A DNA stretch of 64,000 nt from Bin75 sp965200435 (GCA_965200435.1 OZ241337.1:248001-312000); one strand, 5' to 3'. Shown: positions 1 to 9,307, numbered from the stretch's first letter. Notes: a model not told the origin generated them from the letters alone. Translations and numbers: made by a program.

Positions 1-1060
1 GTCTCTCCTGCTCGACGGCATCGGACACCACTTGTTCAAGGCCGGAGGGCGGCGGCGTCACGTTCTTTTGCAGCGGACCGCGAACCGCGGCCTTGATCGT
101 TCGATGGATCAGGTCGGGAGTGCAAAATTTCACTTCCCGTTTTGAGGGATGCACGTTGACGTCTACCTCATGGGGGGCGACTTCCACCAGCAGCGCAAAC
201 GTCGGATGTCGGCCTTTTGGTAAGAAGGAGCCATACGATTCATATACGGCATGCGCAATGGTCGTGTTTTTGACGGGACGCCGGTTCACAAGTATTTCCT
301 GCGGGGTTCGACCGGTTTTCGAATGATACGGATTGACGATCATCCCTCGCACGTGTATGTCGGTCTGCTCATAGTGAATAGGCAGCATTATGTCCATGCT
401 CCTCGGTCCATACACCTGAAGCAATCGATCCTCCAATGCGGTGACCTTGGGATAGTCGAATACGACGTGGTCATTATGCGTCAAGCGCAATTGCGTGTGC
501 AGATTCGCCAAAGCGGCTTGCTGGACAACGTGCGCAATATGGGAAAATTCCGTGGACGTGGTCTTCAAAAATTTCCGTCGCCCAGGGGTATTGAAAAACA
601 ACTCTTTCACCTCGATTCGCGTCCCTGGTGCGGTCCCTCGGTCTTCGACCGATCTGACCTCTCCTCCCTCAATAACCACGGTGGTCCCTGCAAGGGCATG
701 ATGCCGGGCCGTCAGCATCCGAAAGCGTGAAACCGCGGCAATACTGGGCAACGCCTCCCCACGAAATCCGTAGGTGGCGATGCCCGAAAGATCGCCCGGA
801 TGGCTGATTTTGCTGGTGGCAAATCGTTGGCAAGCCAGTGTGGCGTCGGTTCGACTCATCCCTTCGCCGTCATCGCTCACCCGGATCAGGGTCTTCCCGC
901 CATTGACCACGTCGATGGAGATCACTGTACTGCCGGCATCCACGCTGTTATCAAGCAGTTCTTTCACGACTGACGCCGGACGTTCCACGACCTCGCCGGC
1001 GGCAATTTGGGAAGCCACAGACTCCGGGAGGATCTTGATTCTAGATTCAACAGACTCCAT
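1..1060 (-). CDS. mutL: DNA mismatch repair protein MutL, C-terminus cut by window edge
   Basis: N-terminal 353 residues of MutL, the ATPase that couples MutS mismatch recognition to downstream repair. The GHKL ATPase motifs are clear: QIAAGEVVERPASVVKEL with the catalytic Glu and the following Asn, SDDGEGM (DxGxG), FATSKI, and YGFRGEAL, then FFNTPGRRKFL. The family's usual ENS after KEL(L/V) reads DNS here, a conservative change. The ATG at 1060 is 12 residues before QIAAGEVV, as in other MutL proteins. The dimerisation/endonuclease domain lies outside the window, so its type cannot be judged. It sits 52 bp after the upstream coiled-coil gene on the same strand and may be co-transcribed with the tol cluster. 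Confidence 0.95.
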   Translation of the reverse strand, partial: MESVESRIKILPESVASQIAAGEVVERPASVVKELLDNSVDAGSTVISIDVVNGGKTLIRVSDDGEGMSRTDATLACQRFATSKISHPGDLSGIATYGFRGEALPSIAAVSRFRMLTARHHALAGTTVVIEGGEVRSVEDRGTAPGTRIEVKELFFNTPGRRKFLKTTSTEFSHIAHVVQQAALANLHTQLRLTHNDHVVFDYPKVTALEDRLLQVYGPRSMDIMLPIHYEQTDIHVRGMIVNPYHSKTGRTPQEILVNRRPVKNTTIAHAVYESYGSFLPKGRHPTFALLVEVAPHEVDVNVHPSKREVKFCTPDLIHRTIKAAVRGPLQKNVTPPPSGLEQVVSDAVEQER

Positions 1061-1112
1061 GCGAAAGGCTTTGTCGGAGAATCGCTGTGATCCGTCGATG
1101 ATCCCTTGGGGA

Positions 1113-3284
1113 CTAAGGGGAACGGGGCTTTTTGGAACGAACCGGTTTCCCGAATTTCTTGAGGGCCTGCTCGACTTCGATGAGTTGGGATTCATGGGCC
1201 GCCACCTTGGAGCCCAGTTTGTCGTCCATGGTGCTGACCACCTCTTTCAACTGCTCGACGGATTGGGTTAATTCATTGAGTTGCGTGACGTTGGCCTTGA
1301 GGCTCCGCTCAAGGGCTGTCACCGCAGAGGAGACCCCCTGCACTTTCGACACCTGCTGGCCCTGGGTCTGGAGCCGGCTCGCCTGTTTATTGAGTTGGGA
1401 TTCGTGGACCGCCACCTTGGAACCCAGTTTGTCGCCCATGGCTCTGACTACCTCTTTCAACTGCACGACGGATTGGGTTAATTCATTGAGTTGCGTGACG
1501 TTGGCCTTGAGGTTCTGCTCAAGGGCTGTCACCGCAGAGGAGACCCCCTGCACTTTCGACACCCGCTGGTCCTGGGTCTGGAGCCGGCTCGCCTGTTTAT
1601 TGAGTTGGGATTCGTGGGTCGCCACCTTGGAACCCAGTTTGTCGCCCATGGTTTGGACCACCTCTTTCAACTGCGCGACGGATTGGGTTAATTTATTGAG
1701 TTGCGTGACGTTGGCCTTGAGGCTCTGCTCAAGGGCTGTCACCGCAGAGGAGACCCCCTGCACTTTCGACGTCTGCTGGTCTTGGATCTGGAGCCGGTTC
1801 GCCTGCTCTTCCAACTTGGTGAACACCAGGCCCTTGAATTGCTCAAACGATTCCCCGATCGACTGCACGCTCGCCGCCACCTCGTTAAGATGGGTCGAGA
1901 CGGCTTCGGTATTCGATGCCTGCTTGGCGGCTTCGGCTGACCGTTCTTTCTTCAATTGCGTCAATTGTGCTGTCAACTGCCCCAGTTGATTCATGTGCTG
2001 ATCAGTACGGTTGCCCAACATGCCGGCCACGGAATCCAACACCTCTCGCATGCCTGCCACAGCTTCACCCAATTCCTGGACGTGCTTGGCTTGAGCGTCC
2101 AATTGCGTTTGCGTTTGGGTCACACTGGAGACGCTCGCTTGTTCAACGCGTTGGAGACCGGATTTGAACTTTATCAACTCCTGAGAGATTTGACTCTTTT
2201 CCTCACCAAACACTTTCACGATCGATTTCAAACTCGGTCGAACCTCCTTTTCCAAATACCCGTGAAGACCTTTCACGTCGGCATCCAACTTTTTAGCCAA
2301 CGCCGCATACTGGCCCTGCAATTGCTCAACTCGTTTTGCCGTTTGTTCCAGGCCCTTCCCTTGGCTGTCCAGCTTGGTGCCAAGTTGGGTTCCGGTCGTC
2401 CCCAACACGTCGCGGAGTTGGGTCAAGGACAGGGTGACATCTTCGATGTTTTTACCGTGCAGGGTATCGGTCTGCCGCAGTCCCGCAAGTTCAGTATCCA
2501 GTTTGGCGTTGATGGATTGGATCGCAGTTTTGACCTCAGTTTCCAAATAGGTTTTCAACGTCTGCGTATCAGAATCGAGTTTGACTCCAAAGGCTTGTAT
2601 GCGTTGGTCCAAGTCCTGTCGTATTTTCGACTCGGCACTCGTTGCCCGCTTCCCTTCCTCATCCAATCGGTTATTGACCCCGGCCAGAATCTTTTTAAAC
2701 TGACCCAATGACCCTTGAAACTCGGCAAACCGGGCACTCACCTTTTTGCCATGCTGCGCCAAGGCCTGATCAAGTCTCTTGCCCAACGCGACGATCCGAT
2801 TGGACAGTTCGGCTTCACGTTGTTCTCGCAGTTCCTTCAGCGCATCCATCCGTTGATCTTGCTGCTGCAAATCCTTTTCAAGGTTTATGCGGATCTGATG
2901 GAATTGTGTCTCCAAATCACCGACGACCTTTGGCAAATTTTCCTCTCGCAGGCTCCGCAACTCACTTTTTATTTGTGCACGAGCCTTCGTGATTTCATCG
3001 TTTAACTCAGCTTTTTGTTGCTCCAAGGCGCTTCGGGCATCTGCGATTTCCTGCTTGGCCTCCTGCTTGGCCTGCTTAAGGACTTGGGCCAAGGCTTTTT
3101 TCTCACGATCCAATTTGGTGATTTTGCCTTCAAGGTCTTTTTCCACTTTCACCAAGTCGGACTGCTGCGCACAGGACGTCAGGCTGAATGCCAGACAGGT
3201 AAGGCACAATCCCATTGTCAGGTTAAAACCGGCTTTTCGTATCGAACCCTTTGAGATCGAGAAAGAAACACGATCAATCCACAT
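1113..3284 (-). CDS. Large coiled-coil lipoprotein with 70-residue tandem repeats, downstream of tolB
   Basis: About 723 residues. The N-terminus has basic residues, a hydrophobic stretch and the lipobox LTSC followed by AQQ, so it is probably a lipidated envelope protein. The rest is almost entirely heptad-rich Gln/Lys/Glu/Leu coiled coil. Near the C-terminus a 70-residue (ten-heptad) unit beginning SSAVTALEQ is present three times, ending in a basic tail (VRSKKPRSP). The ATG at 3284 is preferred over GTG at 3293 because AGGGGAG lies about 8 bases before it. It follows tolB in the position where pal or cpoB is usual, but no OmpA-like peptidoglycan-binding domain is visible. A structural envelope role is inferred; the exact function is unknown. 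Confidence 0.8.
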   Translation of the reverse strand: MWIDRVSFSISKGSIRKAGFNLTMGLCLTCLAFSLTSCAQQSDLVKVEKDLEGKITKLDREKKALAQVLKQAKQEAKQEIADARSALEQQKAELNDEITKARAQIKSELRSLREENLPKVVGDLETQFHQIRINLEKDLQQQDQRMDALKELREQREAELSNRIVALGKRLDQALAQHGKKVSARFAEFQGSLGQFKKILAGVNNRLDEEGKRATSAESKIRQDLDQRIQAFGVKLDSDTQTLKTYLETEVKTAIQSINAKLDTELAGLRQTDTLHGKNIEDVTLSLTQLRDVLGTTGTQLGTKLDSQGKGLEQTAKRVEQLQGQYAALAKKLDADVKGLHGYLEKEVRPSLKSIVKVFGEEKSQISQELIKFKSGLQRVEQASVSSVTQTQTQLDAQAKHVQELGEAVAGMREVLDSVAGMLGNRTDQHMNQLGQLTAQLTQLKKERSAEAAKQASNTEAVSTHLNEVAASVQSIGESFEQFKGLVFTKLEEQANRLQIQDQQTSKVQGVSSAVTALEQSLKANVTQLNKLTQSVAQLKEVVQTMGDKLGSKVATHESQLNKQASRLQTQDQRVSKVQGVSSAVTALEQNLKANVTQLNELTQSVVQLKEVVRAMGDKLGSKVAVHESQLNKQASRLQTQGQQVSKVQGVSSAVTALERSLKANVTQLNELTQSVEQLKEVVSTMDDKLGSKVAAHESQLIEVEQALKKFGKPVRSKKPRSP
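1190..1810 (-). repeat. 210-bp in-frame tandem repeat, about 2.9 copies
   Basis: Near-identical blocks recur every 210 bp inside the coiled-coil lipoprotein gene; for example tgggttaattcattgagt-type sequence recurs near 1265, 1475 and 1685. Each unit encodes 70 residues, exactly ten heptads, so copy-number change would lengthen the coiled coil without breaking register. The leftmost copy (protein C-terminus) is degenerate at its end. Confidence 0.9.
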
Positions 3285-3420
3285 GGTTTTCACTCCCCTA
3301 CGATTTCTTCTTCCATCGCTTCCAATTTCCTGACTCCAGAAGGCGACTCGTTTGTCGAATTTCGGTCATTGGCGCGTTGATGTTCTGCCGATGCCCTGAC
3401 TCTGTCAGTGGGGAAACCCA

Positions 3421-4782
3421 TCACTTCAAGAGTGAAGACCAAGAAGGAGAACTATAGTGAATCCCGCCTGCCGTCAACCGTTCCAACCCAATACCATCGA
3501 GATGAATCATGTAAATGTGGCTCTGCTCGCCTCGCGTTGAACTAAAAACCAAGTGACGGCCATCCGGCCCCCACGAAGGAGAATCGTCGATTTCACTCAT
3601 AGGGCCGCTTGTTATTTGAAACTGTCGCTTCCCGTCCGGAGAAATTCGGCATAACTTCAGCCCATAGCCGGGTTTGCGACAGACATAGGCGATCCAATCT
3701 CCCCGCGGAGACCAAGCCGGTGCGGCATTGTAGCGCCCTTCAAATGTTAGTCGGCGAACGTTTGAGCCATCGGCTCTCATGATGTAAATCTGCGGTCGAC
3801 CGGTCCGATCGGACGTAAAAGCCAATCTTCGGCCATCCGGCGCCCACGTGGGTGACAATTCCGCACCGGCATTATCAGTCAATTGCCTTTTCACTTTCGT
3901 GTTCAAGTTGAGCATGAAGATGTCGGAATTGCCCTTCCCGGAGGAATCCTTGGAGGAAGCATAGGCTAACAACCGGCCATTCGGGGAGACCGCCGGAGTG
4001 ATATTCAACGTTTCAGGAGGCACCAGGACGCGTTTGTTCCTTTTATCCAACTCGAGCCAGACGATTTCCTGATTATTGTGGCGATAAGTCGTATACACCA
4101 CGGAGCGGCGGTCGGGCGACCAGTTCGGCATGAGGCTTAATTGGGGATCCGATGTGACGCGCTTGGGGCCGAACCCGTCATAATCCATCATGAACAAATC
4201 CCGCCGGCCGAACTTGTCTTCGGAAACATAGATGATCTTGGTCTGGGCAATACCGGAAGTCCCAGTGTAATGCAAGACCAGTTCATCAGCCCATCGGTGA
4301 ACCATGGACCGCAGGAGCCTCATGGTAATCTGACCACCGGTATACCGTTTACCAATCGCGATCACATTCTCCTGCCCTCCATCGTAGGCACAGGCCTCCA
4401 TCAACAATTTTCCATCTTTTCGACCGATTCTTCCCCAAGTGACGACCGGGGCCGTGCTTTCTCTGGCTTTCGCCAGGGCGGCATTTCCCTGGCAACCCGC
4501 ATTGGGAAGCGGGAGTGTTTCCGTTGCTCGTTCCATGACCTCGAACACTTGGGTACGCCGCAAATCAGCCTTGAGAATCGCGTTGACCTGCTTGCCGATT
4601 CCGGTGTCATCCTGTTGCTGGGTTTGACCATCAGCGAACCCCATGATCCAGATGGGAATTTTTTGAAATTCCGACCGGTTCGTTTCCAAAAACACCTCGG
4701 CTTTGTTTGTATCCGTATCTGCATACGCAAAGAACGGCAGGGCAAAACAAAACACAAAAAAGAAAGTGACGTTTTTCGTCAT
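3421..4782 (-). CDS. tolB: TolB, periplasmic beta-propeller of the Tol system
   Basis: 453 residues. A signal peptide (FFFVFCFALPFFAYA) is followed by the TolB N-terminal domain and a propeller with repeated PD40-type blades: LMPNWSPDRRSVVY, ITPAVSPNGRLLAYAS, LSPTWAPDGRRLAFTSDR, AAPAWSPRGDWIAYV, DSPSWGPDGRHLVFSS. TolB links the TolQRA inner-membrane motor to outer-membrane lipoproteins during envelope constriction. The ATG at 4782 overlaps the TGA of the upstream tolA-like gene as TGATG, implying translational coupling; the TTG at 4785 is less likely. Confidence 0.93.
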   Translation of the reverse strand: MTKNVTFFFVFCFALPFFAYADTDTNKAEVFLETNRSEFQKIPIWIMGFADGQTQQQDDTGIGKQVNAILKADLRRTQVFEVMERATETLPLPNAGCQGNAALAKARESTAPVVTWGRIGRKDGKLLMEACAYDGGQENVIAIGKRYTGGQITMRLLRSMVHRWADELVLHYTGTSGIAQTKIIYVSEDKFGRRDLFMMDYDGFGPKRVTSDPQLSLMPNWSPDRRSVVYTTYRHNNQEIVWLELDKRNKRVLVPPETLNITPAVSPNGRLLAYASSKDSSGKGNSDIFMLNLNTKVKRQLTDNAGAELSPTWAPDGRRLAFTSDRTGRPQIYIMRADGSNVRRLTFEGRYNAAPAWSPRGDWIAYVCRKPGYGLKLCRISPDGKRQFQITSGPMSEIDDSPSWGPDGRHLVFSSTRGEQSHIYMIHLDGIGLERLTAGGIHYSSPSWSSLLK

Positions 4783-6422
4783 CAATTCGGATTCACCTTA
4801 AACTTGTGTCGGACCTGACAAAAAGGTTTGGTCACGTTCGTGGGAAAGGGTGGTAAGATAGCCGTCAAGATCGCACGTTTCGCAACTAGGTCAAATTTTG
4901 TGTTTCCCGAGGACCGGACGACATCCAGCTTATCCACCTGACCGTTCCGCATGACACGAAAAGTCAAAATCGCTGGGGATTCAACACGATAATGGTACCG
5001 ATACATTTTTCTATGAATTGTATCAATCCTTCCCTCTACGCTTTCCCAATAAGGATTTTGGGGGGAACAAAATCTCTCTCCCAGCAGCCCCGACGTCTTC
5101 ACCGGACGACTCTCCGTTTGCTTGGAAACAGACCGGGCTTCAAACGCTACTTCGGGAAGGCGAATGTCGTTGAGTTGATCTTTGATGGCATCCGACTCGG
5201 ACGTGATTTCGGGCACCGCGGGTTGCGTGGCAACCGGAGTGTGCTCAACGGACACCTTGGCCAACTGCGGTGCCTCAGGCGGCAGGACAGGTTGAGGGCG
5301 GGTCCGAGCCGCGGCCGGTTCTGATATGGGTTGCGGCGTCTGACTCTTGGGGATACGCACCGATTGAATCGCCTCCTGCAACTCCTCGACGGCACGGCTT
5401 TCCCGCGCAATGTGCTGCGGCGCCTGCTTCTTGGGCACTTCAGGCGGCAAGCCGGGTGCCAAGCGAGGGGCCGGGGCCGGCACGGTAATGTCTGAGGACC
5501 GGGAAATCCTGGGTGTGTCTTGTTTCTGCTCATCGTTGGATGTGATCGCCGGAGTCACGCGGATGGAATCCTGCTTTGGTTTCTTGGGGACGATGATGGT
5601 ATCGACGCGCTGTTTCAGCTTCTCGGCCAGCAGGTCAGCTTTCGGCGCGGGAATGTCCGTTTCCGGCTTCCCGGGTACCGGCCCCGAAGCGAGTTTCGGG
5701 GGTTGCGGGGGCGCCTGGATCGGCCGAACGTCCATCTTCACGGCCGGCTCTGGCTTCGCAGGGGCAGGGAGAGGGGCCGGGGCCGGGTCAGCCTTTGGGA
5801 GCGATACCGGGGTTTGTGGCTCGGGCACGACCACGGAATCCAGCGCGTCCGCGAACGAATCCGTCAATCTTTCCGCTTCCGGAACGTCTCCATCGTCCGC
5901 TTGGGACAGAGCAGGGAGCTTATCCGCGTGCTGTTCAGGAGCCGTCGTGGGATCTGCCGAAACCGGCGGCGCAGGCTCTTGAGGCATTGTCAAGATTTGT
6001 GGCTCGGGCACGACCACGGAATCCAGCGCGCCCGCGAACGAATCCGTCAATCTTTCCGGCACACTCAGGTTCTCCTGGAGCAAAGGGCTGGGAGGACTAA
6101 CCGCTTTTTGAGGCGGTGCGGACATCGGGTTTTCTCTGGGCTCCGTCTTGGGAGGTGGAACGGTATCGGCCTTCTGTCTCGACGTATTTTCCGGCGAAGC
6201 AGCCGGAGCCGACGAGACTTCAGGAAGCGTGACGAGAGTAACCTCATAAGACCCCGAAGACGGTTCGAGCGACGTGGCAAAAGGCAAACTCAGCAATGTG
6301 ATAAACACCACCACGTGAATGGCCAACGAACCGGCAAGGGGCCACGTCAGCCGTTTTTCCGCCCAGTCGTCACGATCCGGCAGATAAAACGACAAAAGAC
6401 TGACAGGCGGCGCGTACGACAT
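4782..6422 (-). CDS. tolA: TolA/TonB-like energy-transducing protein
   Basis: 546 residues. One N-terminal membrane segment (SLAIHVVVFITLLSLPFA) follows a short cytoplasmic tail. A very long Pro/Ala/Glu/Lys-rich periplasmic region comes next, then a TonB/TolA C-terminal domain (YWESVEGRIDTIHRKMYRYH ... ILTFRVMRNGQVDKLDVVRSSG ... ILPPFPTNV). It lies between tolR and tolB, so TolA is the natural assignment, although the C-terminal domain looks TonB-like. The linker is longer than in enterobacterial TolA and proline-rich rather than Ala/Lys-helical, and contains a 21-residue internal duplication. It should transmit proton-motive force from TolQR across the periplasm. Confidence 0.85.
   Translation of the reverse strand: MSYAPPVSLLSFYLPDRDDWAEKRLTWPLAGSLAIHVVVFITLLSLPFATSLEPSSGSYEVTLVTLPEVSSAPAASPENTSRQKADTVPPPKTEPRENPMSAPPQKAVSPPSPLLQENLSVPERLTDSFAGALDSVVVPEPQILTMPQEPAPPVSADPTTAPEQHADKLPALSQADDGDVPEAERLTDSFADALDSVVVPEPQTPVSLPKADPAPAPLPAPAKPEPAVKMDVRPIQAPPQPPKLASGPVPGKPETDIPAPKADLLAEKLKQRVDTIIVPKKPKQDSIRVTPAITSNDEQKQDTPRISRSSDITVPAPAPRLAPGLPPEVPKKQAPQHIARESRAVEELQEAIQSVRIPKSQTPQPISEPAAARTRPQPVLPPEAPQLAKVSVEHTPVATQPAVPEITSESDAIKDQLNDIRLPEVAFEARSVSKQTESRPVKTSGLLGERFCSPQNPYWESVEGRIDTIHRKMYRYHYRVESPAILTFRVMRNGQVDKLDVVRSSGNTKFDLVAKRAILTAILPPFPTNVTKPFCQVRHKFKVNPN
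5813..6058 (-). repeat. 63-bp direct repeat pair within tolA (5813-5875 and 5996-6058)
   Basis: The two blocks differ at about one base and encode ERLTDSFAxALDSVVVPEPQ twice in the TolA-like linker. This is a recent in-frame duplication within a disordered region. Confidence 0.85.
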
Positions 6423-6437
6423 CGCGTCATTACACCC

Positions 6438-6869
6438 TTACAGAGGATCAAAGACCTCTTCTTCGACAACCGTTCCTTGGGGGTTCGTCACCATGCCCAA
6501 TCGTTCGATCCCCACCCCCTTGACTTCATCCATGACTTGGATGATCCGTCCGTAAGGAACCTGACGATCGGCTCGAAGATACACGGATACCAAGGGACTC
6601 GCAGCCTTCGCTTCACCCAAACGTTTACGTAAGTGAATCAGCGTAACAAGATCTTTCCCCAGATAGACCCGTTTGTCGGGTTCAATGGTAATAACCAAGC
6701 GCTCCATGGGAACCACGGTATTCGATTGCGAACGGGGGAGCGCAATATCAATGCCCCGGTGCAACATCGGAGTCGTCACCATAAAAATCACCAAGAGCAC
6801 AAGAACCACGTCAACGAGAGGAATAATATTGATTTCGGATAGAAATCGACGATGTTGGGGTCCAAACAT
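6438..6869 (-). CDS. tolR: TolR/ExbD-type proton-channel subunit
   Basis: 143 residues with the ExbD/TolR architecture: short cytoplasmic N-terminus, one membrane helix with the conserved Asp (NIIPLVDVVLVLLVIFMV; Asp in PLVDV is the expected proton-pathway residue), and a periplasmic domain ending GMVTNPQG. The ATG at 6869 overlaps the tolQ stop as TGATG; the GTG at 6872 is an alternative. It works with TolQ to energise TolA. Confidence 0.93.
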   Translation of the reverse strand: MFGPQHRRFLSEINIIPLVDVVLVLLVIFMVTTPMLHRGIDIALPRSQSNTVVPMERLVITIEPDKRVYLGKDLVTLIHLRKRLGEAKAASPLVSVYLRADRQVPYGRIIQVMDEVKGVGIERLGMVTNPQGTVVEEEVFDPL

Positions 6870-7600
6870 CACGAGTGACTTTGACCTTTTCTGCCGGCAA
6901 CGGCAGGCTCGTCAAGGGCATTCAGAAATTCGATGCTGAAGGCTTCTACGCCGAATATGGTTTTTCGAATCTGGGAAAGATAGTAATTATATCCGACGAC
7001 TGCCGGGATCGCAGCAAACAGTCCTGCAGCCGTCGCCAAGAGGGCCTCGGAAAGACCGGGAGCCACAGAAGCAATACTCGCCGTCCCTTCGATGCCGATT
7101 TGCCGAAACGCATTGATGACGCCGATGACCGTTCCCAATAGCCCGATAAAGGGGGTAATATTTCCCGTGGTGGCGAGGAAAGGCAAGTACGCTTCCTGCC
7201 GGACGATCTGTTGCTGAACGAGATACTGGATGACTTTTTCCAGATAGTCCCGGTCCGGCCGGTGCTCTGCCGTTCGAGTCGACACCGGGACATCACCCAC
7301 GTTGGAATCGAGCAGATGACCCATGCGATTCAGCACTTCAAGAAAAACGAAACCGCTGGGACTATTGGGCAATTCCTCAGCCAAGCGTCGAAGGGGGGGC
7401 AGCGCTTTTTCGCTGAACGCACCTCTCTCCTGATAGGCCTGGAGGAATTGTTGCTCCTCTTTCTTAACCAGCAGGATCATCCGCCATTTATACAGAATGA
7501 TGCCCCACGAAAAGACGGAAAACCCCATCAGGATCAATAAGACAACGACAGAGATGGCCCCCAGGGAAGCAAACAATTCAGAAAGGTCGGTTGAAAACAT
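6869..7600 (-). CDS. tolQ: TolQ/ExbB-type proton-channel subunit
   Basis: 243 residues. An N-terminal membrane helix (LGAISVVVLLILMGFSVFSWGIILY), a cytoplasmic loop, and two more helices in the MotA/TolQ/ExbB domain, including LPFLATTGNITPFIGLLGTVIGVINAFRQIG and LSEALLATAAGLFAAIPAVVGYN. It forms the inner-membrane motor with TolR. First gene of the tol cluster, starting 76 bp downstream of tRNA-Asp on the same strand. Confidence 0.94.
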   Translation of the reverse strand: MFSTDLSELFASLGAISVVVLLILMGFSVFSWGIILYKWRMILLVKKEEQQFLQAYQERGAFSEKALPPLRRLAEELPNSPSGFVFLEVLNRMGHLLDSNVGDVPVSTRTAEHRPDRDYLEKVIQYLVQQQIVRQEAYLPFLATTGNITPFIGLLGTVIGVINAFRQIGIEGTASIASVAPGLSEALLATAAGLFAAIPAVVGYNYYLSQIRKTIFGVEAFSIEFLNALDEPAVAGRKGQSHS

Positions 7601-7675
7601 CGGATATGACGATCAGTCTGTCACGCGAATGACGAACTCTCACCTTGCCGGTGAGAGCAGCCACAACGAAGTGAA

Positions 7676-7753
7676 TGGCGGGGCCGACGGGATTTGAACC
7701 CGCGACTTCCAGATTGACAATCTGGCGTCCTAACCTGGCTGAACGACGGCCCC
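7676..7753 (-). tRNA. tRNA-Asp (GTC)
   Basis: Read on the minus strand from 7753, GGGGCCG pairs with CGGCCCC at the 3' end. The anticodon arm is CCAGA-TTGTCAA-TCTGG, giving anticodon GTC. The T-arm has GGTTCAAATCC, and CCA is encoded at 7678-7676. Confidence 0.96.
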
Positions 7754-7867
7754 ATTCACGTAAGGGGACAACCTTTTGATTGTGATGTCGAAGCACGCCT
7801 CTTGCCTGGACCAGGAGCCCCTTCAAGTTTCACGTGCGACGCTCTTATGGATAGTCTGATATATATC

Positions 7868-7943
7868 TGGTAGGCGGAACAGGGCTCGAACCTGCGACCT
7901 CTGCCTTGTAAGGGCAACGCTCTCCCAACTGAGCTATCCGCCC
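7868..7943 (-). tRNA. tRNA-Val (TAC)
   Basis: 76 nt on the minus strand. The acceptor GGGCGGA pairs with TCCGCCT (first pair G-T), the D-arm is AGCTCAGTTGGGAGAGC, and the anticodon loop CTTACAA gives TAC. The T-loop is GGTTCGAGCCC; discriminator A and encoded CCA end at 7868. Confidence 0.96.
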
Positions 7944-8039
7944 CATACATCTACCTTCAAAAATCCAGTCTTTTTTAATTATATCAGCCAAGTCCACGGT
8001 GTCAACCGTCAGAAACACCAACCGTTTCCCGCCATCCCT

Positions 8040-8420
8040 GTCTGTGTTCAGTTGGGATGTCGGGTGACGCCGGGGTGGCTAACCCGACCGACGACGGCCT
8101 CCCCCTCTTCTGTAGCGGCGCCATCCCTCGACGACAAATGTCGAGGGCAGACTCATGGCGCTTTGACCCTCCCAGCCGCATACGATGCGGCTGCTGCAAA
8201 GGTAAAGACAAAACCCCGGGATCAGTGATGACAGCAAGCGGCGATAACATATGTCAACACATGACGGCACACAGACACCGTAGGAATCGTAGGTTGGATG
8301 AGCGTAGTGTAATCCCACAAAGGGCTGCCGCTCTCTTCTGTCAACGAATGACTGAACACCGACAAGGATGACAGACAAAGACAACCGTGGCAACGAATGA
8401 GGGAACATTTACAAGCCCGG
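8040..8420. repeat. Intergenic repeat block with two REP palindromes and a 26-bp motif
   Basis: The block contains an inverted REP-type palindrome at 8059-8089 (tgtcgggtgacgc ... gctaacccgacc), a GACAAATGTCGAGGGCAG element near 8129-8150, a GTAG-headed palindrome at 8289-8320 and the 26-bp TGTCAACGAATG-type motif at 8339-8364. The same components recur at 11.3, 27.9, 34.6, 54.4 and 59.1 kb. No gene is visible between the tRNA-Val and the TPR gene. Confidence 0.75.
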
Positions 8421-8507
8421 CACAAAAATCGACGACCCACTTGAGAAATTCGGGTGCAACCCTTTACAGTGCGGCTTTCGGAATGGGATGAACACCAAGA
8501 CAAAACC

Positions 8508-9293
8508 ATGAGCTACAAACTCAGGCACATCAGCAAACAGGCAGGCATCGAGAACCCGCTATTCTTGTCCCGAAGTGAACGGGCGTGGCTCTTTGCCGAA
8601 CGCCATCGCCGTGCGCTCATAACCGGAACCGTCGTCGCCGTCCTGGTTATGATACTGCTCGGAGTCCTTCTCTGGGTACAGCACCAACATGAACAGGAAG
8701 CCTTGGCCCTCGAACATCGAGCAGCCCAAGCCTACCTTGACCGGTCTCTCGATGATGGCGACACCGCAAAAGAGAAATTGGCCGAAGCCGTGACCCTGTA
8801 CCAGCAGATCATCGAGGAATTTCCTCGTACCACTAGTGCCCGGTCGGCGTGGTATTTTATTGGAAACGCCTTGGCCGAACAAGACGACCATGCCGGAGCC
8901 ATCGACGCCTATCAGCATTTCATCGACCAAGCGGGAAACCCTCCTACTCTACTCGGATTAGTCTACCAGCGACTGGGAGCCAGCTACCTGGCAAACGGGG
9001 AACGCGAAAAAGGAAGCCACGCCTACACACAAGTGCTTCAGATTCCTCAAACGCTCAATAAGGATCAGGTGATCTTCGAACTCGCAAAACTCGAGGAATA
9101 TGAAAAACGCCAGGACGAGGCGCTCGCCCGATACAAACAGTTAGTGGATGAATATCCGAACTCGCCCTATGCGAGTGAAGCCACCTTGCGAATCAAGATT
9201 CTTGAGCCGGCTCCGAAAGAACCCGACGGTGAAGTCCAGGAGGAAGAAGCCGATAAAGACAACGCGCAGGCGGGAAAAGAAACCGAACCCTGA
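8508..9293 (+). CDS. Membrane-anchored tetratricopeptide-repeat protein (YfgM-like)
   Basis: About 261 residues: a basic cytoplasmic N-terminus, one membrane helix (ALITGTVVAVLVMILLGVLLWV), then TPR-like helix pairs (TLYQQIIEEFPRTTSARSAWYFIGNAL, GAIDAYQHFIDQAG, ALARYKQLVDEYPNSPYASEA) and an acidic tail. The layout resembles YfgM/CpoB-type envelope chaperone proteins; the specific role is inferred. The ATG at 8508 is chosen because MSYKLRHISKQ begins the coherent protein; an upstream in-frame ATG at 8454 lacks a better ribosome site. It converges with the lytic transglycosylase gene, 14 bp apart. Confidence 0.8.
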   Translation: MSYKLRHISKQAGIENPLFLSRSERAWLFAERHRRALITGTVVAVLVMILLGVLLWVQHQHEQEALALEHRAAQAYLDRSLDDGDTAKEKLAEAVTLYQQIIEEFPRTTSARSAWYFIGNALAEQDDHAGAIDAYQHFIDQAGNPPTLLGLVYQRLGASYLANGEREKGSHAYTQVLQIPQTLNKDQVIFELAKLEEYEKRQDEALARYKQLVDEYPNSPYASEATLRIKILEPAPKEPDGEVQEEEADKDNAQAGKETEP

Positions 9294-9307
9294 CCGCGGG
9301 AATGCGA

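Noticed and set aside
1190..1810. CRISPR-like regular repeats
   Set aside because: The period is 210 bp and in frame within a coding gene, with no spacers; no CRISPR array is present in the window.
1132..1989. Plus-strand 285-codon frame opposite the coiled-coil lipoprotein
   Set aside because: Repetitive because of the 210-bp repeat; the minus-strand protein has a lipobox and heptad pattern.
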